Positions 33,574 through 43,210 of a DNA stretch of 64,000 nt are shown here, one piece after another. The position numbers and the translations under genes are program-made. Every line of letters starts with the position of its first letter. Positions within the stretch are counted from its first letter, which is position 1. Under the pieces are notes generated by a model. The model was not told the DNA's origin, searched no databases, and was given only the letters and a program-made list of their open reading frames with translations. This DNA comes from Scandinavium lactucae (GTDB taxonomy: Bacteria; Pseudomonadota; Gammaproteobacteria; Enterobacterales; Enterobacteriaceae), in assembly GCF_033843265.1 (NCBI RefSeq), contig NZ_JAWXRD010000030.1, positions 124,001 through 188,000 on the forward strand. Reading direction: 5' to 3'.

Positions 33574-35547
33574 ATGAAACTCAATAAAATAGCAATGCAT
33601 TTAGCGATTGCAGGAATGCTGACATCGTTGTCCATTCCTGTAATGGCGAACGTCATGCCGAAAGAGGCAACCGACGCAACGATGAAAGCCAATGATGCGC
33701 TTTACCAGAAACTGCCATTTGCCGATCAAACCGATTTCGAGAATGCACATAAAGGCTTTATTGCCGCGCTGCCGCAGGACATTATCAAAGGTGAAAAAGG
33801 TAACGTCATCTGGGATCCGGCGAAATATGCGTTCATTAAAGAAGGCGACAAAGCACCTGCGACCGTCAACCCAAGCCTGTGGCGTCAGTCCCAACTGATT
33901 AACATCGGCGGTTTGTTTAAAGTCACCGACGGTGTCTACCAGATTCGTAACCTCGATCTGTCGAACATGACCATTATCGAAGGTAAAGACGGCATTACGG
34001 TGGTCGATCCGCTGCTGTCGGAAGAACCTGCACGTGAAGCCCTGGATCTGTACTTCCAAAACCGCGGTAAAAAACCGGTTGTGGCTGTTGTCATCACGCA
34101 CAGCCACGTTGACCACTACGGCGGCGTACGCGGCGTGGTTGACGAAGCCGATGTCAAATCGGGCAAAGTGAAAATCTATGCACCCGCCGGCTTTATGGAA
34201 GCGGCTGTAGATGAAAACATCATGGCCGGGACTGCCATGAGCCGTCGTGCCAGCTATATGTATGGCAATCTGCTGAAAGCAGAATCAACAGGTCAGGTAG
34301 GTGCGGGTCTGGGTACTACCACCTCTGCGGGTACGGTAACCCTGCTCCAGCCAACTAACTACATCACCCACACCGGGCAGGAAGAGGTTATCGATGGCCT
34401 GACCTACGATTTCATGATGGCTCCGGGTTCGGAAGCACCATCTGAAATGCTGTGGTATGTGAAAGAGAAGAAGATGATCGAAGCAGCGGAAGATATCACG
34501 CATACGCTGCACAACACCTACTCTCTGCGCGGCGCAAAAATCCGCGATCCGCTGGCATGGTCTAAATACATCAACGCCGCTATCGAGCGCTGGGGTAACG
34601 ATGCGCAAGTGATCATCGCCCAGCACCACTGGCCAACCTGGGGTAACGACAACATTGTCAAGTTGATGAAAGGTCAGCGTGATATGTACCGTTATATCAA
34701 CGACCAGACCCTGCGTATGGCGAATGAAGGCCTGACCCGCGATGAAATCGCAGCTAACTTCAAACTGCCGGAAACCCTGGAGAAAACCTGGGCCAGCCGC
34801 GGTTACTACGGCTCCGTCAGCCACGACGTGAAAGCCACCTATGTGTTCTATCTCGGTTGGTTTAATGGCAACCCGGCCACCCTGGACGAACTGCCACCGA
34901 CTGAAGCGGCGAAGAAATACGTTGATTACATGGGCGGTGCCGACAATATCATGAGCAAAGCCAAAGACGATTATGCTCAGGGTAACTACCGTTGGGTAGC
35001 ACAGGTGGTCAGCAAAGTCGTGTTCGCCGATCCAAACAACCAGGATGCCAAGAATCTGGAAGCGGATGCCCTTGAGCAGTTAGGCTACCAGGCTGAATCT
35101 GGCCCGTGGCGTAACTTCTATCTCACCGGCGCACAAGAATTGCGTAATGGCGTGATGAAAGGTGCAACTCCGAACACCGCCAGCCCGGATACCGTGCGTG
35201 CGATGACCCCGGAAATGTTCTTCGACTATATGGGCGTTCACCTGAACGGCATTAAGGCGGCCAACGCGAAAGCGCTGATCAACTTTGACTTCGGCGAACA
35301 AGGCAAATACAAAGTTGAACTGGAGAACGGCGTACTGAACCATACCGCCGATACTCAGGCACAAGATGCTGATACAACGATTTCCATGTCTCGCGATACG
35401 CTTAACCGTATTATCCTGAAACAGGAAACCGTGCAGCAGGCGAAAGCGAACGGTGATATGAAAATCACTGGCAACGCCGCTAAGCTGGATGAACTGATGA
35501 GTTACATGGACAAGTTCGACTTCTGGTTTAACATCGTCACACCATAA
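33574..35547 (+). CDS. Alkyl sulfatase of the SdsA/YjcS metallo-beta-lactamase family
   Basis: A 657-aa periplasmic enzyme with a signal peptide (cut near VMA|NV). The metallo-beta-lactamase domain has the di-zinc motif THSHVDHYGG (His176, His178, Asp180, His181) and the later ligand region IEAAEDITHTLHNTYSLRGA. A dimerisation helical domain and a C-terminal SCP2-like domain (residues ~530-657) follow. Relatives hydrolyse primary alkyl sulfates such as SDS. It resembles E. coli YjcS but diverges clearly, so it may be a separate paralogue. It is divergent from the CRP-type regulator and followed by a strong terminator. Confidence 0.9.
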   Translation: MKLNKIAMHLAIAGMLTSLSIPVMANVMPKEATDATMKANDALYQKLPFADQTDFENAHKGFIAALPQDIIKGEKGNVIWDPAKYAFIKEGDKAPATVNPSLWRQSQLINIGGLFKVTDGVYQIRNLDLSNMTIIEGKDGITVVDPLLSEEPAREALDLYFQNRGKKPVVAVVITHSHVDHYGGVRGVVDEADVKSGKVKIYAPAGFMEAAVDENIMAGTAMSRRASYMYGNLLKAESTGQVGAGLGTTTSAGTVTLLQPTNYITHTGQEEVIDGLTYDFMMAPGSEAPSEMLWYVKEKKMIEAAEDITHTLHNTYSLRGAKIRDPLAWSKYINAAIERWGNDAQVIIAQHHWPTWGNDNIVKLMKGQRDMYRYINDQTLRMANEGLTRDEIAANFKLPETLEKTWASRGYYGSVSHDVKATYVFYLGWFNGNPATLDELPPTEAAKKYVDYMGGADNIMSKAKDDYAQGNYRWVAQVVSKVVFADPNNQDAKNLEADALEQLGYQAESGPWRNFYLTGAQELRNGVMKGATPNTASPDTVRAMTPEMFFDYMGVHLNGIKAANAKALINFDFGEQGKYKVELENGVLNHTADTQAQDADTTISMSRDTLNRIILKQETVQQAKANGDMKITGNAAKLDELMSYMDKFDFWFNIVTP

Positions 35548-35554
35548 CACCCCT

Positions 35555-35588
35555 TCCCTGCGGCGCTTCGTCGCAGGGATTTTTTTTC
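35555..35588 (+). terminator. Terminator of the alkylsulfatase gene
   Basis: CCCTGCG GCGCTTCGT CGCAGGG stem-loop followed by ATTTTTTTT, 8 bp after the stop. Confidence 0.9.
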
Positions 35589-35713
35589 CCTTCCTCACTA
35601 CCTTCCATCAGAACATATCACTGTCACTTATTAAAATATGGGTAAATTCTGCTTATCATTCAGCTCAGGAATGTTACGATCCGCCTGTTGCTAACTGATC
35701 AAAAGGATTAACA

Positions 35714-36205
35714 GTGAAAAACGCATCCAAACTTGCCGCCGCCGTATTCTCCCTGGCGTGTGTGTCCGCTAACGCCTTTGCGGCCAATACCCCACTGGAA
35801 AAAGTCGCGCCATATCCACAGGCGGAAAAAGGCATGAAGCGTCAGGTCATTACGCTACCGGAGCAGAAAGACGAGTCTGGTTACAAAGTGGAACTACTGA
35901 TCGGTCAAACGCTGGAAGTCGACTGTAATCAGCACCGCCTGGGTGGCGAGCTGGAGAGCAAAACGCTTGAAGGTTGGGGCTACGACTACTACGTATTCGA
36001 CAAAGTGACTTCGCCAATGTCGACCATGATGGCCTGCCCGGACGGCAAAAAAACAGAGAAGTTTGTGACGGCATATCTTGGCGACGATGCGATGGTACGC
36101 TACAACAGCAAGCTGCCGATTGTGGTTTATACCCCGGAAAATGTCGACGTCAAATACCGAATCTGGAAAGCGGAAGATACCGTGCAGAATGCCGAAAAAC
36201 GCTAA
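35714..36205 (+). CDS. eco: Ecotin, periplasmic serine protease inhibitor
   Basis: A 163-aa protein with a signal peptide (cut near AFA|ANTPL). It dimerises and inhibits trypsin-fold proteases such as trypsin, chymotrypsin and elastase. The reactive loop SPMSTMMACP carries the P1 Met and the loop disulfide Cys partner to VDCNQHRLGG. GTG start at 35714 after AAAAGGAT, as in E. coli. Convergent with mqo, sharing a terminator. Confidence 0.95.
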   Translation: MKNASKLAAAVFSLACVSANAFAANTPLEKVAPYPQAEKGMKRQVITLPEQKDESGYKVELLIGQTLEVDCNQHRLGGELESKTLEGWGYDYYVFDKVTSPMSTMMACPDGKKTEKFVTAYLGDDAMVRYNSKLPIVVYTPENVDVKYRIWKAEDTVQNAEKR

Positions 36206-36215
36206 GCCTGAAGAC

Positions 36216-36246
36216 AAAAAAGTCCCGTAGACCGGGACTTTTTTAT
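36216..36246. terminator. Shared bidirectional terminator eco/mqo
   Basis: AAAAAAGTCCCG TAGA CCGGGACTTTTTT-type hairpin exactly between the two convergent stops. Confidence 0.92.
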
Positions 36247-36248
36247 CA

Positions 36249-37904
36249 TTACAGGGCGATGTCTGCCACAGGTTTGAGTTCCATTCGCGGGGTGGCCGTG
36301 AACTGAGGCGCAGGAACCGGGTCGACTGGGGTTTCAGCCTCGTAACGCAGACCTAACACTTCGCTGGTATGCGCCAGCGTCTGCTGAATCGCCTGCGGGT
36401 CACCGCTCAGACGGCTGCCGTAAGTCGGCACCACCGAGCGCAGTTTTTCCTGCCACGCCGCGCTGGTCACCTTCTCTTTAAAGACCTGCTCCAGCAAATG
36501 CAGCATGATAGGGGCCGCCGTAGATGCCCCCGGTGATGCGCCGAGCAGCGCCGCCACAGTGCCTTCATCATCGCTCACCACTTCGGTGCCCAGGCGCAAT
36601 ACGCCGCCTTTGTTCGCATCGCGCTTGATAATCTGTACTCGTTGCCCGGCCTGCCACAGCCGCCAGTCGCCTTTCTTCGCCAACGGATAGTATTCCTGCA
36701 ACGCCGCCAGACGGTCTTTATCTTTCTGCATCACCTGACCGACCAGATACTTCACCAAATCGAAGTTATCGAGACCCACGTTAATCATCGGCAAGATATT
36801 CGATTTATGGGTTGAACCTAAAAGGTCCCACAGCGAACCATTTTTCAGGAATTTAGTGGAAAACGTCGCAAAGGGTCCGAACAGTACCGCGCGTTTCCCG
36901 TCGATAATACGGGTGTCGATATGCGGGACAGACATCGGTGGCGCACCGACCGACGCCTGGCCGTATACTTTCGCCAGATGGTGATTGACCACGTCCGGGT
37001 TTTCACACACCAGGAACTGACCACCTACCGGGAATCCGGCGTACTCTTTGGCCTGTGGAATGCCGGTCTGTTGCAGCAGTTTCAGCGCCGCGCCGCCTGC
37101 GCCGATGAAGATAAATTTCGCCCGGATGGTGCGGCGAATTTTGCGGTCATTAGCGTCACTAACCGTCACCGTCCAGCTATTATCGGCATTACGTTTGAAG
37201 CGGCGCACCACGGTATTGAGCTGTAATGAGAAATTGTCGTGGCGGCGCAGGCCCGCAATCAGTTGGCGGGTGATTTCCCCGTAGTTGACGTCGGTGCCAA
37301 TTTCGGTGCGCGTCGCGGCCACTTTCTGCCGCGGGTCACGGCCTTCCATCACCAGCGGTGCCCACTTTTTGATTTGCTCAAGATCTTCGGAGTAACGCAT
37401 TCCCTGGAACAGCGAGTTTTGCTGAAGTGCGGCATAGCGGGCGCGCAGGAAATTGACGTTATCTTCGCCCCACACAAAGCTCATGTGCGGCACGGTGTTG
37501 ATGAAGGTTTTCGGCTGTTGCAATACGCCGCGAGTGACCTGATGCGCCCAGAACTGGCGCGAGATCTGAAAGGCTTCATTAATCTCGATAGCTTTGTCGA
37601 TGCTGACAGAACCGTCCGCCTTTTGCGGGGTGTAGTTCAGTTCCATCAGGGCGGCATGGCCGGTACCCGCGTTGTTCCAGCCGTTGGAGCTTTCCTCGGC
37701 GACGCTCTCCATACGTTCGACCAGGGTAATAGACCAGTCTGGCTCCAGTTCCTGAAGCCAGGTTCCCAGCGTGGCGCTCATGATGCCACCGCCGATCAAC
37801 AATACATCCGTCTCATGCTCGTTACGGGAGTTGGAGTGGTCTGCCAGAGGTTCAGCATGCAAACCAACCGCCTGTGAGCTGCGTACGGCCATCTTTTTAG
37901 TCAT
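36249..37904 (-). CDS. mqo: Malate:quinone oxidoreductase
   Basis: A 551-aa peripheral membrane FAD enzyme that oxidises malate to oxaloacetate and passes electrons to quinone. The FAD-binding GxGxxS stretch is VLLIGGGIMSATLG; other conserved blocks are SSNGWNNAGTGHAALMELNYTP, GGQFLVCENPDVVNHHLAKVYG and LLGASPGASTAAPIML. I start at the ATG at 37904 (MTKKMAVRSS) because it has an upstream AAGG and nearest family length (548 in E. coli); a 25-codon longer frame exists. The first ~50 residues diverge from E. coli. Divergent from sulP. Confidence 0.94.
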   Translation of the reverse strand: MTKKMAVRSSQAVGLHAEPLADHSNSRNEHETDVLLIGGGIMSATLGTWLQELEPDWSITLVERMESVAEESSNGWNNAGTGHAALMELNYTPQKADGSVSIDKAIEINEAFQISRQFWAHQVTRGVLQQPKTFINTVPHMSFVWGEDNVNFLRARYAALQQNSLFQGMRYSEDLEQIKKWAPLVMEGRDPRQKVAATRTEIGTDVNYGEITRQLIAGLRRHDNFSLQLNTVVRRFKRNADNSWTVTVSDANDRKIRRTIRAKFIFIGAGGAALKLLQQTGIPQAKEYAGFPVGGQFLVCENPDVVNHHLAKVYGQASVGAPPMSVPHIDTRIIDGKRAVLFGPFATFSTKFLKNGSLWDLLGSTHKSNILPMINVGLDNFDLVKYLVGQVMQKDKDRLAALQEYYPLAKKGDWRLWQAGQRVQIIKRDANKGGVLRLGTEVVSDDEGTVAALLGASPGASTAAPIMLHLLEQVFKEKVTSAAWQEKLRSVVPTYGSRLSGDPQAIQQTLAHTSEVLGLRYEAETPVDPVPAPQFTATPRMELKPVADIAL

Positions 37905-38179
37905 CGTAATGAGCCTTACTGTACTCGCGTTTTTTGTTTTAGCGCAGGTGAAACGATTCGGGGAAATCCACGTTATCACTGACGGTGAAAGATTTAAATA
38001 TTGTTTAAAGTTTAAGTTCTGTTTTGATAACTGTTATAAAAATGTTTAATAATTGTGTCACGTAAATGAGTATTGGTACTGGCGAAATGTGACGCAACGC
38101 GGTAATATCGCCCGTTTTGTGACGCGACGCACATCACGCGCCTTATCGTAAACCGGTCATCTATAACCTGACTCTTTCT

Positions 38180-39427
38180 ATGCCTGATACCTCTTCGACC
38201 TTAAATAATGCTGAACAAGGCACACTTGCGACCATTGTGCGTTCCCCCGCCCTTTTGCTGCGTGAATCGCTGGCAGGCGTGATTACCGCGCTGGCGCTCA
38301 TTCCGGAAGTGATTTCCTTTTCGGTGATCGCAGGCGTAGACCCTAAGGTCAGCCTGATTGCCTCGGTGGTGCTGTGTCTGGCGATGTCGGTTTTAGGCGG
38401 GCGTCCGGCGATGGTCACGGCGGCAGCGGGCTCGGTGGCGCTGGTGATTGGCCCAATGGTGCATCAGCACGGGGTGGCGTATATCCTGCCTGCGGTGGTG
38501 ATGGCGGGCGTCATCCAGATAGCTTTTGGCGTCTTCGGCATGGCGAAGCTGATGCGTTTCATCCCTCAGGCAGTAATGACCGGATTTGTAAACGCTCTGG
38601 GGATCCTGATTTTCTTCGCTCAGGTACCGCATTTCTGGAGTAAAAACCCACTTATTCTGGCGCTGTTTGCCGCCACGCTGCTGATTGTCCTGTGGGTGCC
38701 GAGGGTGATTAAGAGCATTCCTTCTCCGTTGATTGCTATCGTGCTACTGACGCTGTACACCGTGTTCAGCGGACAAATCCTTCCAACCGTCGGCGACGAA
38801 GGGTCGATGACCGGCGGTTTACCGGGCTTCACCCAGCTGCTGGTGCCGCTCAATCTGGAAACATTGCAAATCATCTGGCCCTGCGCGTTAAGCATCGCTT
38901 TCGTCGGGCTGATGGAATCGCTGCTGACGGCAAAACTGGTGGATGATCTCACCGTCACGCCATCGAATAAAGCGCGGGAAAGCGCCGGGCTCGGTATCGC
39001 CAACATACTTTCGGGTTTCTACGGCGGGATTGCCGGATGCGCGATGATCGGTCAGACCATCGTTAACGTTGAGATGGGTAAAGGCCGCAGTCGTGTTTCC
39101 ACCCTGGTGGCCGGACTGGTGCTGTTACTGCTGGTAACCGGGCTGAGTAACGTGATGGCCAAAATTCCGATGGCGGTACTGGCCGGGATCATGGCGATTG
39201 TGGCGGTGAAAACCTTTAGCTGGCATAGCGTTCAACCCACGACGCTAAAACAGACGCCGTGGTCGGTCACGCTGGTCATGCTGGTGACGGTGGTTGCCAC
39301 TGTCAGTACGGGGAATCTGGCGATTGGGGTGCTGGCCGGGGTTGTTGCCCTGGTGCTTATTCCAAAACGCATTCGCCGCCATCACGCGGCTAAAGCAGAA
39401 ATATCGTCGCCAGACCCAGAAAAATAA
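38180..39427 (+). CDS. SulP-family anion permease without STAS domain
   Basis: A 415-aa inner-membrane protein with 10-12 hydrophobic segments. The N-terminal block RESLAGVITALALIPEVISFSVIAG and VGLMESLLTAKLVDD are typical of SulP (sulfate/bicarbonate/dicarboxylate) transporters. The usual C-terminal STAS domain is absent; the chain ends in a basic/Ser-rich tail. Substrate cannot be deduced. It sits between mqo (divergent) and mgtE (convergent, overlapping by 38 bp); E. coli K-12 lacks both at this locus. Confidence 0.85.
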   Translation: MPDTSSTLNNAEQGTLATIVRSPALLLRESLAGVITALALIPEVISFSVIAGVDPKVSLIASVVLCLAMSVLGGRPAMVTAAAGSVALVIGPMVHQHGVAYILPAVVMAGVIQIAFGVFGMAKLMRFIPQAVMTGFVNALGILIFFAQVPHFWSKNPLILALFAATLLIVLWVPRVIKSIPSPLIAIVLLTLYTVFSGQILPTVGDEGSMTGGLPGFTQLLVPLNLETLQIIWPCALSIAFVGLMESLLTAKLVDDLTVTPSNKARESAGLGIANILSGFYGGIAGCAMIGQTIVNVEMGKGRSRVSTLVAGLVLLLLVTGLSNVMAKIPMAVLAGIMAIVAVKTFSWHSVQPTTLKQTPWSVTLVMLVTVVATVSTGNLAIGVLAGVVALVLIPKRIRRHHAAKAEISSPDPEK

Positions 39428-40826
39428 AGAATCCGCCGGTGTCGGTGATGGCGGTAATCATCACGCTAGAACCGACTGCCGGATCGCGTCCTAACTTGGT
39501 CATGATCATCGGGATCAGCACCCCCATCAGCGATGCCACCAGCAGGTTGAGCACCATCGCCAGCATCATCACCCCGCCAAGGTGCGGATCGTCATACAGC
39601 CACCAGGTCACGCCGCCCATAATCCCGCCCCATACCAGGCCGTTAATCAGCGCCACGCCCATTTCACGTAAGATCAGGAACGAGAAGTTACCCGGCTGAA
39701 TATGCTGCAGCGCCAGGGCACGGACGATCATGGTAATGGTCTGATTGCCAGTATTACCGCCGATCCCCGCGACAATGGGCATCAGCGAGGCCAGCGCCAC
39801 CAACTGTGAAATGGTGTGCTCGAAGCCATCAATCACCCGGGAAGCAATAAACGCGGTGCAAAGATTGACCGCCAGCCAGCCCCAGCGTGTTTTTACCGCT
39901 TTGCTGACCGGGGCGAAGACATCCTGCTCGTTGCTCAAGCCACTCATCTGGCGAATGTCGTTATCGGTCTCTTCGTAGACCACATCAACAATCTCATCGA
40001 TGGTCAGACGCCCGAGCAGTTTGCCTTCGGCATCTATCACCGGGGCGCTGAGTAAGTCGTCACGTTCAAAGGTACGCGCAACTTTTTCCGCATCTTCTTC
40101 AGGGTGGAAGGTGACCGGCTCCGCCTCCATCACCTCGTTAACCCGGCGCTGTGCCGGGTTGAGCAGAATGGTTTGCAACGCCAGTTCACCCAGCAGCGTT
40201 TTATCGCGGGTGGTGACAAACAGTTTGTCGGTGTTGCCCGGCATTTTCCCCAGCCGCCGCAGATAGCGTTGTACCGCCCCGAGCGTGACGTCCGGGCGAA
40301 TGACGATCACCTCGAACTCCATGATCGCCCCCACGCTATCAGGGGCGTAATTCATCACCTGACGGACGCGGGCGCGTTCTTCCGCCGGAAGGGTGGCCAG
40401 CAGCCGACCGGTCAGGTTACGAGGAAGATGCTGAACCAGATAGATTTTTTCATCAATATCGAGGGTATCGAGCGCATCCAACAGCGCTTTGTCACTCATG
40501 CCCTCAATCAAATCTTCATAGACGCTTTCCGAGGCCTCCAGCAACACGTTGCCGCGTTTGCTGTCTTCCACCAGGCCCCAGAGCGCATGGCGTGCATCGG
40601 AAGGCAGCGCCTCGAGGGTATCGGCCAGATCGGGCGCGGGCAGATGCGCCACTAGCGCGCCGACTTCCGCGATGTCATCCGCCAGCTTCCCCGCGTCATA
40701 TTGTTCGACCAGGGTCAGTTTGTTGGTCAACGCCGAGGTAATGGCTTTATCGGTGGTCAAGAGCCAGATTAGGCGCGCACGTTCCTGGTCGCGTAATTTG
40801 GCGCTGTTTTTATGAAACACGGACAT
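39390..40826 (-). CDS. mgtE: Magnesium transporter MgtE
   Basis: A 478-aa magnesium channel/transporter. An N-terminal helical MgtE domain (residues ~35-135) is followed by two CBS domains (~140-265; VNEVMEAEPVTFHPEED) and five C-terminal helices with the pore segment PIVAGIGGNTGNQ. The CBS and N domains gate the pore by sensing cytoplasmic Mg2+. I start at the ATG at 40826 (MSVFHKN) with AAGGAT 10 bp upstream. It begins 13 bp after yojI on the same strand, so read-through from alkB-yojI is likely. Its 3' end overlaps the sulP 3' end by 38 bp. Confidence 0.93.
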   Translation of the reverse strand: MSVFHKNSAKLRDQERARLIWLLTTDKAITSALTNKLTLVEQYDAGKLADDIAEVGALVAHLPAPDLADTLEALPSDARHALWGLVEDSKRGNVLLEASESVYEDLIEGMSDKALLDALDTLDIDEKIYLVQHLPRNLTGRLLATLPAEERARVRQVMNYAPDSVGAIMEFEVIVIRPDVTLGAVQRYLRRLGKMPGNTDKLFVTTRDKTLLGELALQTILLNPAQRRVNEVMEAEPVTFHPEEDAEKVARTFERDDLLSAPVIDAEGKLLGRLTIDEIVDVVYEETDNDIRQMSGLSNEQDVFAPVSKAVKTRWGWLAVNLCTAFIASRVIDGFEHTISQLVALASLMPIVAGIGGNTGNQTITMIVRALALQHIQPGNFSFLILREMGVALINGLVWGGIMGGVTWWLYDDPHLGGVMMLAMVLNLLVASLMGVLIPMIMTKLGRDPAVGSSVMITAITDTGGFFIFLGLATIFLL

Positions 40827-40839
40827 CGGTTGGCAATCC

Positions 40840-42483
40840 TTAGGCAGTACGGGCCACCGCGTCGCGGGAAGCCGCATCGCGCTCGTCGCCTGTTAGCTCG
40901 CTGAGCTTGCCGTTGCGCATTTCCAGCAGGCGATCGGCGTGAATGAAGTAATGGTCATCGTGGCTGATGGCGAAGACGGTTTTGCCCATCTCCTGCATCA
41001 GCGGCAGTAGCACCTGATAAAACTCGCGACGGAAATGCGGGTCCTGATCGGCAGCCCACTCATCGAGCAAAATAATGTCTCGCTCTTCCGCCAGCGCCAA
41101 CAGCAGCGCCACACGTTTTTTCTGCCCTTTCGACAGCTTGAGGTCGAGAATTTTACCGTTATCCAACTGCAGCTTGTGACCCATCTTCAGGTGTTCAAGC
41201 CATTTGGCAATCAGCTCCGGCTTCGCCTGCTGCCCTTCCGGCCCCAGCAGTCGGTCAAACAGCCAGACATCGGTAAACACCGCCGAGAAAAGCTTACGAT
41301 AATCTTCCGGTTTTTCCACTGACAACGGTTGTCCGTCAAGGAGGATTTGTCCGGAAACGGGCTGATACAGCCCGGTAAGCAGCATCGCCAGGGTCGATTT
41401 CCCGCTGCCGTTGCCGCCAATCAGGAACACCAGTTCCCCACGTTTGAGGGTCAGATTGATAGGCCCGACGGCGAACGTTTTATCCTGATAGTGGAATTCT
41501 ACGTCGCGCAGTTCCAGAGTTTGCCAGTGCGGATGCGCTTCCGGCTTTGGAAATGCCGCGCGGTACGGCGCAAGTGAAAATGTATTGAGTTTGTTGAACG
41601 CCACCTGTGCGCTGAGCAGCGTCGGCAGTGCACCCACGGCAGAGAGTAGCGGCGTGCGCAGGAACAACAGCGTCAGGGAATACGTCGCCGCGACGTTAGT
41701 ATCCGCCCAGCCGAGACTGTTTGCCATCCAGAAGACCAGGCCAATCGCCCCGAGCATCATAATGTTCGACCAGTTCACCGCACTGAGATGATAGGTATCC
41801 GCCCGAACGATGTGATGGCGATACTCTTTGGCATCCGGAATGTACAGGTTATTGAAGATATGCTCCGCACGCTCGCGGTTGAGGGTAAGTTCTTTACGCC
41901 CTTCCAGCACCGTCTGGTAATCGTGATACAGCTTATCTTCCGTTTCGCGCAGGGTCGCCATGTGTTTATACACTCGCGCCACCAGCACAAAACCGCCCCA
42001 AATGGTCAACGCCATCCACAGGGCGGTGATCACCAGCATTTTGCCCGACAGGAAAAACAGATATGCCGCTGAACCAAAGGTCAGAATGATGCCCTGCACC
42101 AGTTCTGGCAAACGCACGAAGGCGATGGTGATGTTCCGAATGTCGCTAGTCAATCCGGCGAGCAGTGCGGCACTGCCCAACTTTTCCACCTGCTCAATGT
42201 GGGTGTCGAGGATCCGTTTGATAAATTCGCTGCGCAGGCGATAGACGAAGTGGTGGCCGAGAATGGTCAGCGCCAGCTGGGAACCCAGGGTAACCGCCAT
42301 CAGCAGCAGCAGCAGGCCGAGGAATTCCGGCAACACCGCCAGCGAAACATCGACGCTTTCAATCAGGCGCATATTAATGAAGGTGATCAGGCCAATGCCA
42401 AGCGCGGCGCTCAGCAGACTCAGCGCCATCACGGCGATAAAGGGCCAGCGGTACTGCCGCCAGACCAGAAGAAGAAGTTGCAT
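40840..42483 (-). CDS. yojI: ABC exporter YojI (microcin J25 efflux)
   Basis: A 547-aa half-transporter: six-helix exporter domain (to about residue 320) fused to an ATPase with IGGNGSGKSTLAM, signature LKLSKGQKKRVALLLA and Walker B DIILLDEWAADQDP. In E. coli it exports microcin J25 with TolC. It resembles the SyrD/PvdE cyclic-peptide exporter group. The ATG at 42483 (MQLLLL) is chosen over one three codons upstream, which has no spacing to the Shine-Dalgarno; it gives the E. coli length. Lies between alkB and mgtE. Confidence 0.93.
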   Translation of the reverse strand: MQLLLLVWRQYRWPFIAVMALSLLSAALGIGLITFINMRLIESVDVSLAVLPEFLGLLLLLMAVTLGSQLALTILGHHFVYRLRSEFIKRILDTHIEQVEKLGSAALLAGLTSDIRNITIAFVRLPELVQGIILTFGSAAYLFFLSGKMLVITALWMALTIWGGFVLVARVYKHMATLRETEDKLYHDYQTVLEGRKELTLNRERAEHIFNNLYIPDAKEYRHHIVRADTYHLSAVNWSNIMMLGAIGLVFWMANSLGWADTNVAATYSLTLLFLRTPLLSAVGALPTLLSAQVAFNKLNTFSLAPYRAAFPKPEAHPHWQTLELRDVEFHYQDKTFAVGPINLTLKRGELVFLIGGNGSGKSTLAMLLTGLYQPVSGQILLDGQPLSVEKPEDYRKLFSAVFTDVWLFDRLLGPEGQQAKPELIAKWLEHLKMGHKLQLDNGKILDLKLSKGQKKRVALLLALAEERDIILLDEWAADQDPHFRREFYQVLLPLMQEMGKTVFAISHDDHYFIHADRLLEMRNGKLSELTGDERDAASRDAVARTA

Positions 42484-42569
42484 ACAAATCATTCCGGACA
42501 GCCAAAACAGCCAGCAGTTTAAACGGCTCGGGCGCTACATCAAGAATAATTCTTATTTTTATTGCTGTT

Positions 42570-43208
42570 TCAGGTGTGACGGAAAGTCAGGTTGTAGCGA
42601 AAGGCACCGGTCACCGGATGATGCCCCTCTTTCAGCGGCTGAATGCCGTGATAGTACAGTCGGGATTCACCGCCCCATACCACCACGTCGCCGTGTTCCA
42701 GTAGCACCCGTTGCAGCGGATCGTTACGTTTCAGACCACCGAACTGGAACACTGCCGGAAGCCCAAGTGACACGGAGACAATCGGTTCCCGCAGCGCTTT
42801 TTCGTCTTTGTCCTGATGCAGCGACAGCTTCGCGCCCGGCGCATAACGGTTAATCAGGCATGCGTCAGGTTGAAAATGGTCGTATCCAGCTTCACGGGCA
42901 CAGGCCTGGGCGAACGGCAAAAAGGCCGGCGGCATCGGCGGCCAGTGCTGCCCGGTATGCGGATCGACTCCGGCATACAGATAGCCGTGCATATCGGTTG
43001 TCCAGCCCACCGTCCCGCAGTTGGTCATCGCCACCGACATGGTATAACCGCCGGGGGTGACCATCTGGCGAAACGGCGATTGCGCTGACACGCTTGCAAT
43101 GCCGGACAACAGAGCATCGGCTTCGGCCAGCGCACGTCGACGAAGGATAGTCGCCCCTGGCCCCAACGGTTCCTGCCAGGGCGGCGTATCAGCAAATAAA
43201 TCGAGCAT
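42570..43208 (-). CDS. alkB: Alpha-ketoglutarate-dependent DNA/RNA dealkylase AlkB
   Basis: A 212-aa Fe(II)/2-oxoglutarate dioxygenase that removes 1-methyladenine and 3-methylcytosine lesions. Iron ligands lie in LSLHQDKDE (HxD) and YHGIQPL; the 2-oxoglutarate-binding Arg is in RYNLTFR at the end. The nucleotide-recognition lid contains QMVTPGGYTMSVAMTNCG. It starts 2 bp after the ada stop, so it is in the ada operon as in E. coli and should be induced by methylated Ada. Confidence 0.95.
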   Translation of the reverse strand: MLDLFADTPPWQEPLGPGATILRRRALAEADALLSGIASVSAQSPFRQMVTPGGYTMSVAMTNCGTVGWTTDMHGYLYAGVDPHTGQHWPPMPPAFLPFAQACAREAGYDHFQPDACLINRYAPGAKLSLHQDKDEKALREPIVSVSLGLPAVFQFGGLKRNDPLQRVLLEHGDVVVWGGESRLYYHGIQPLKEGHHPVTGAFRYNLTFRHT

Positions 43209-43210
43209 CG

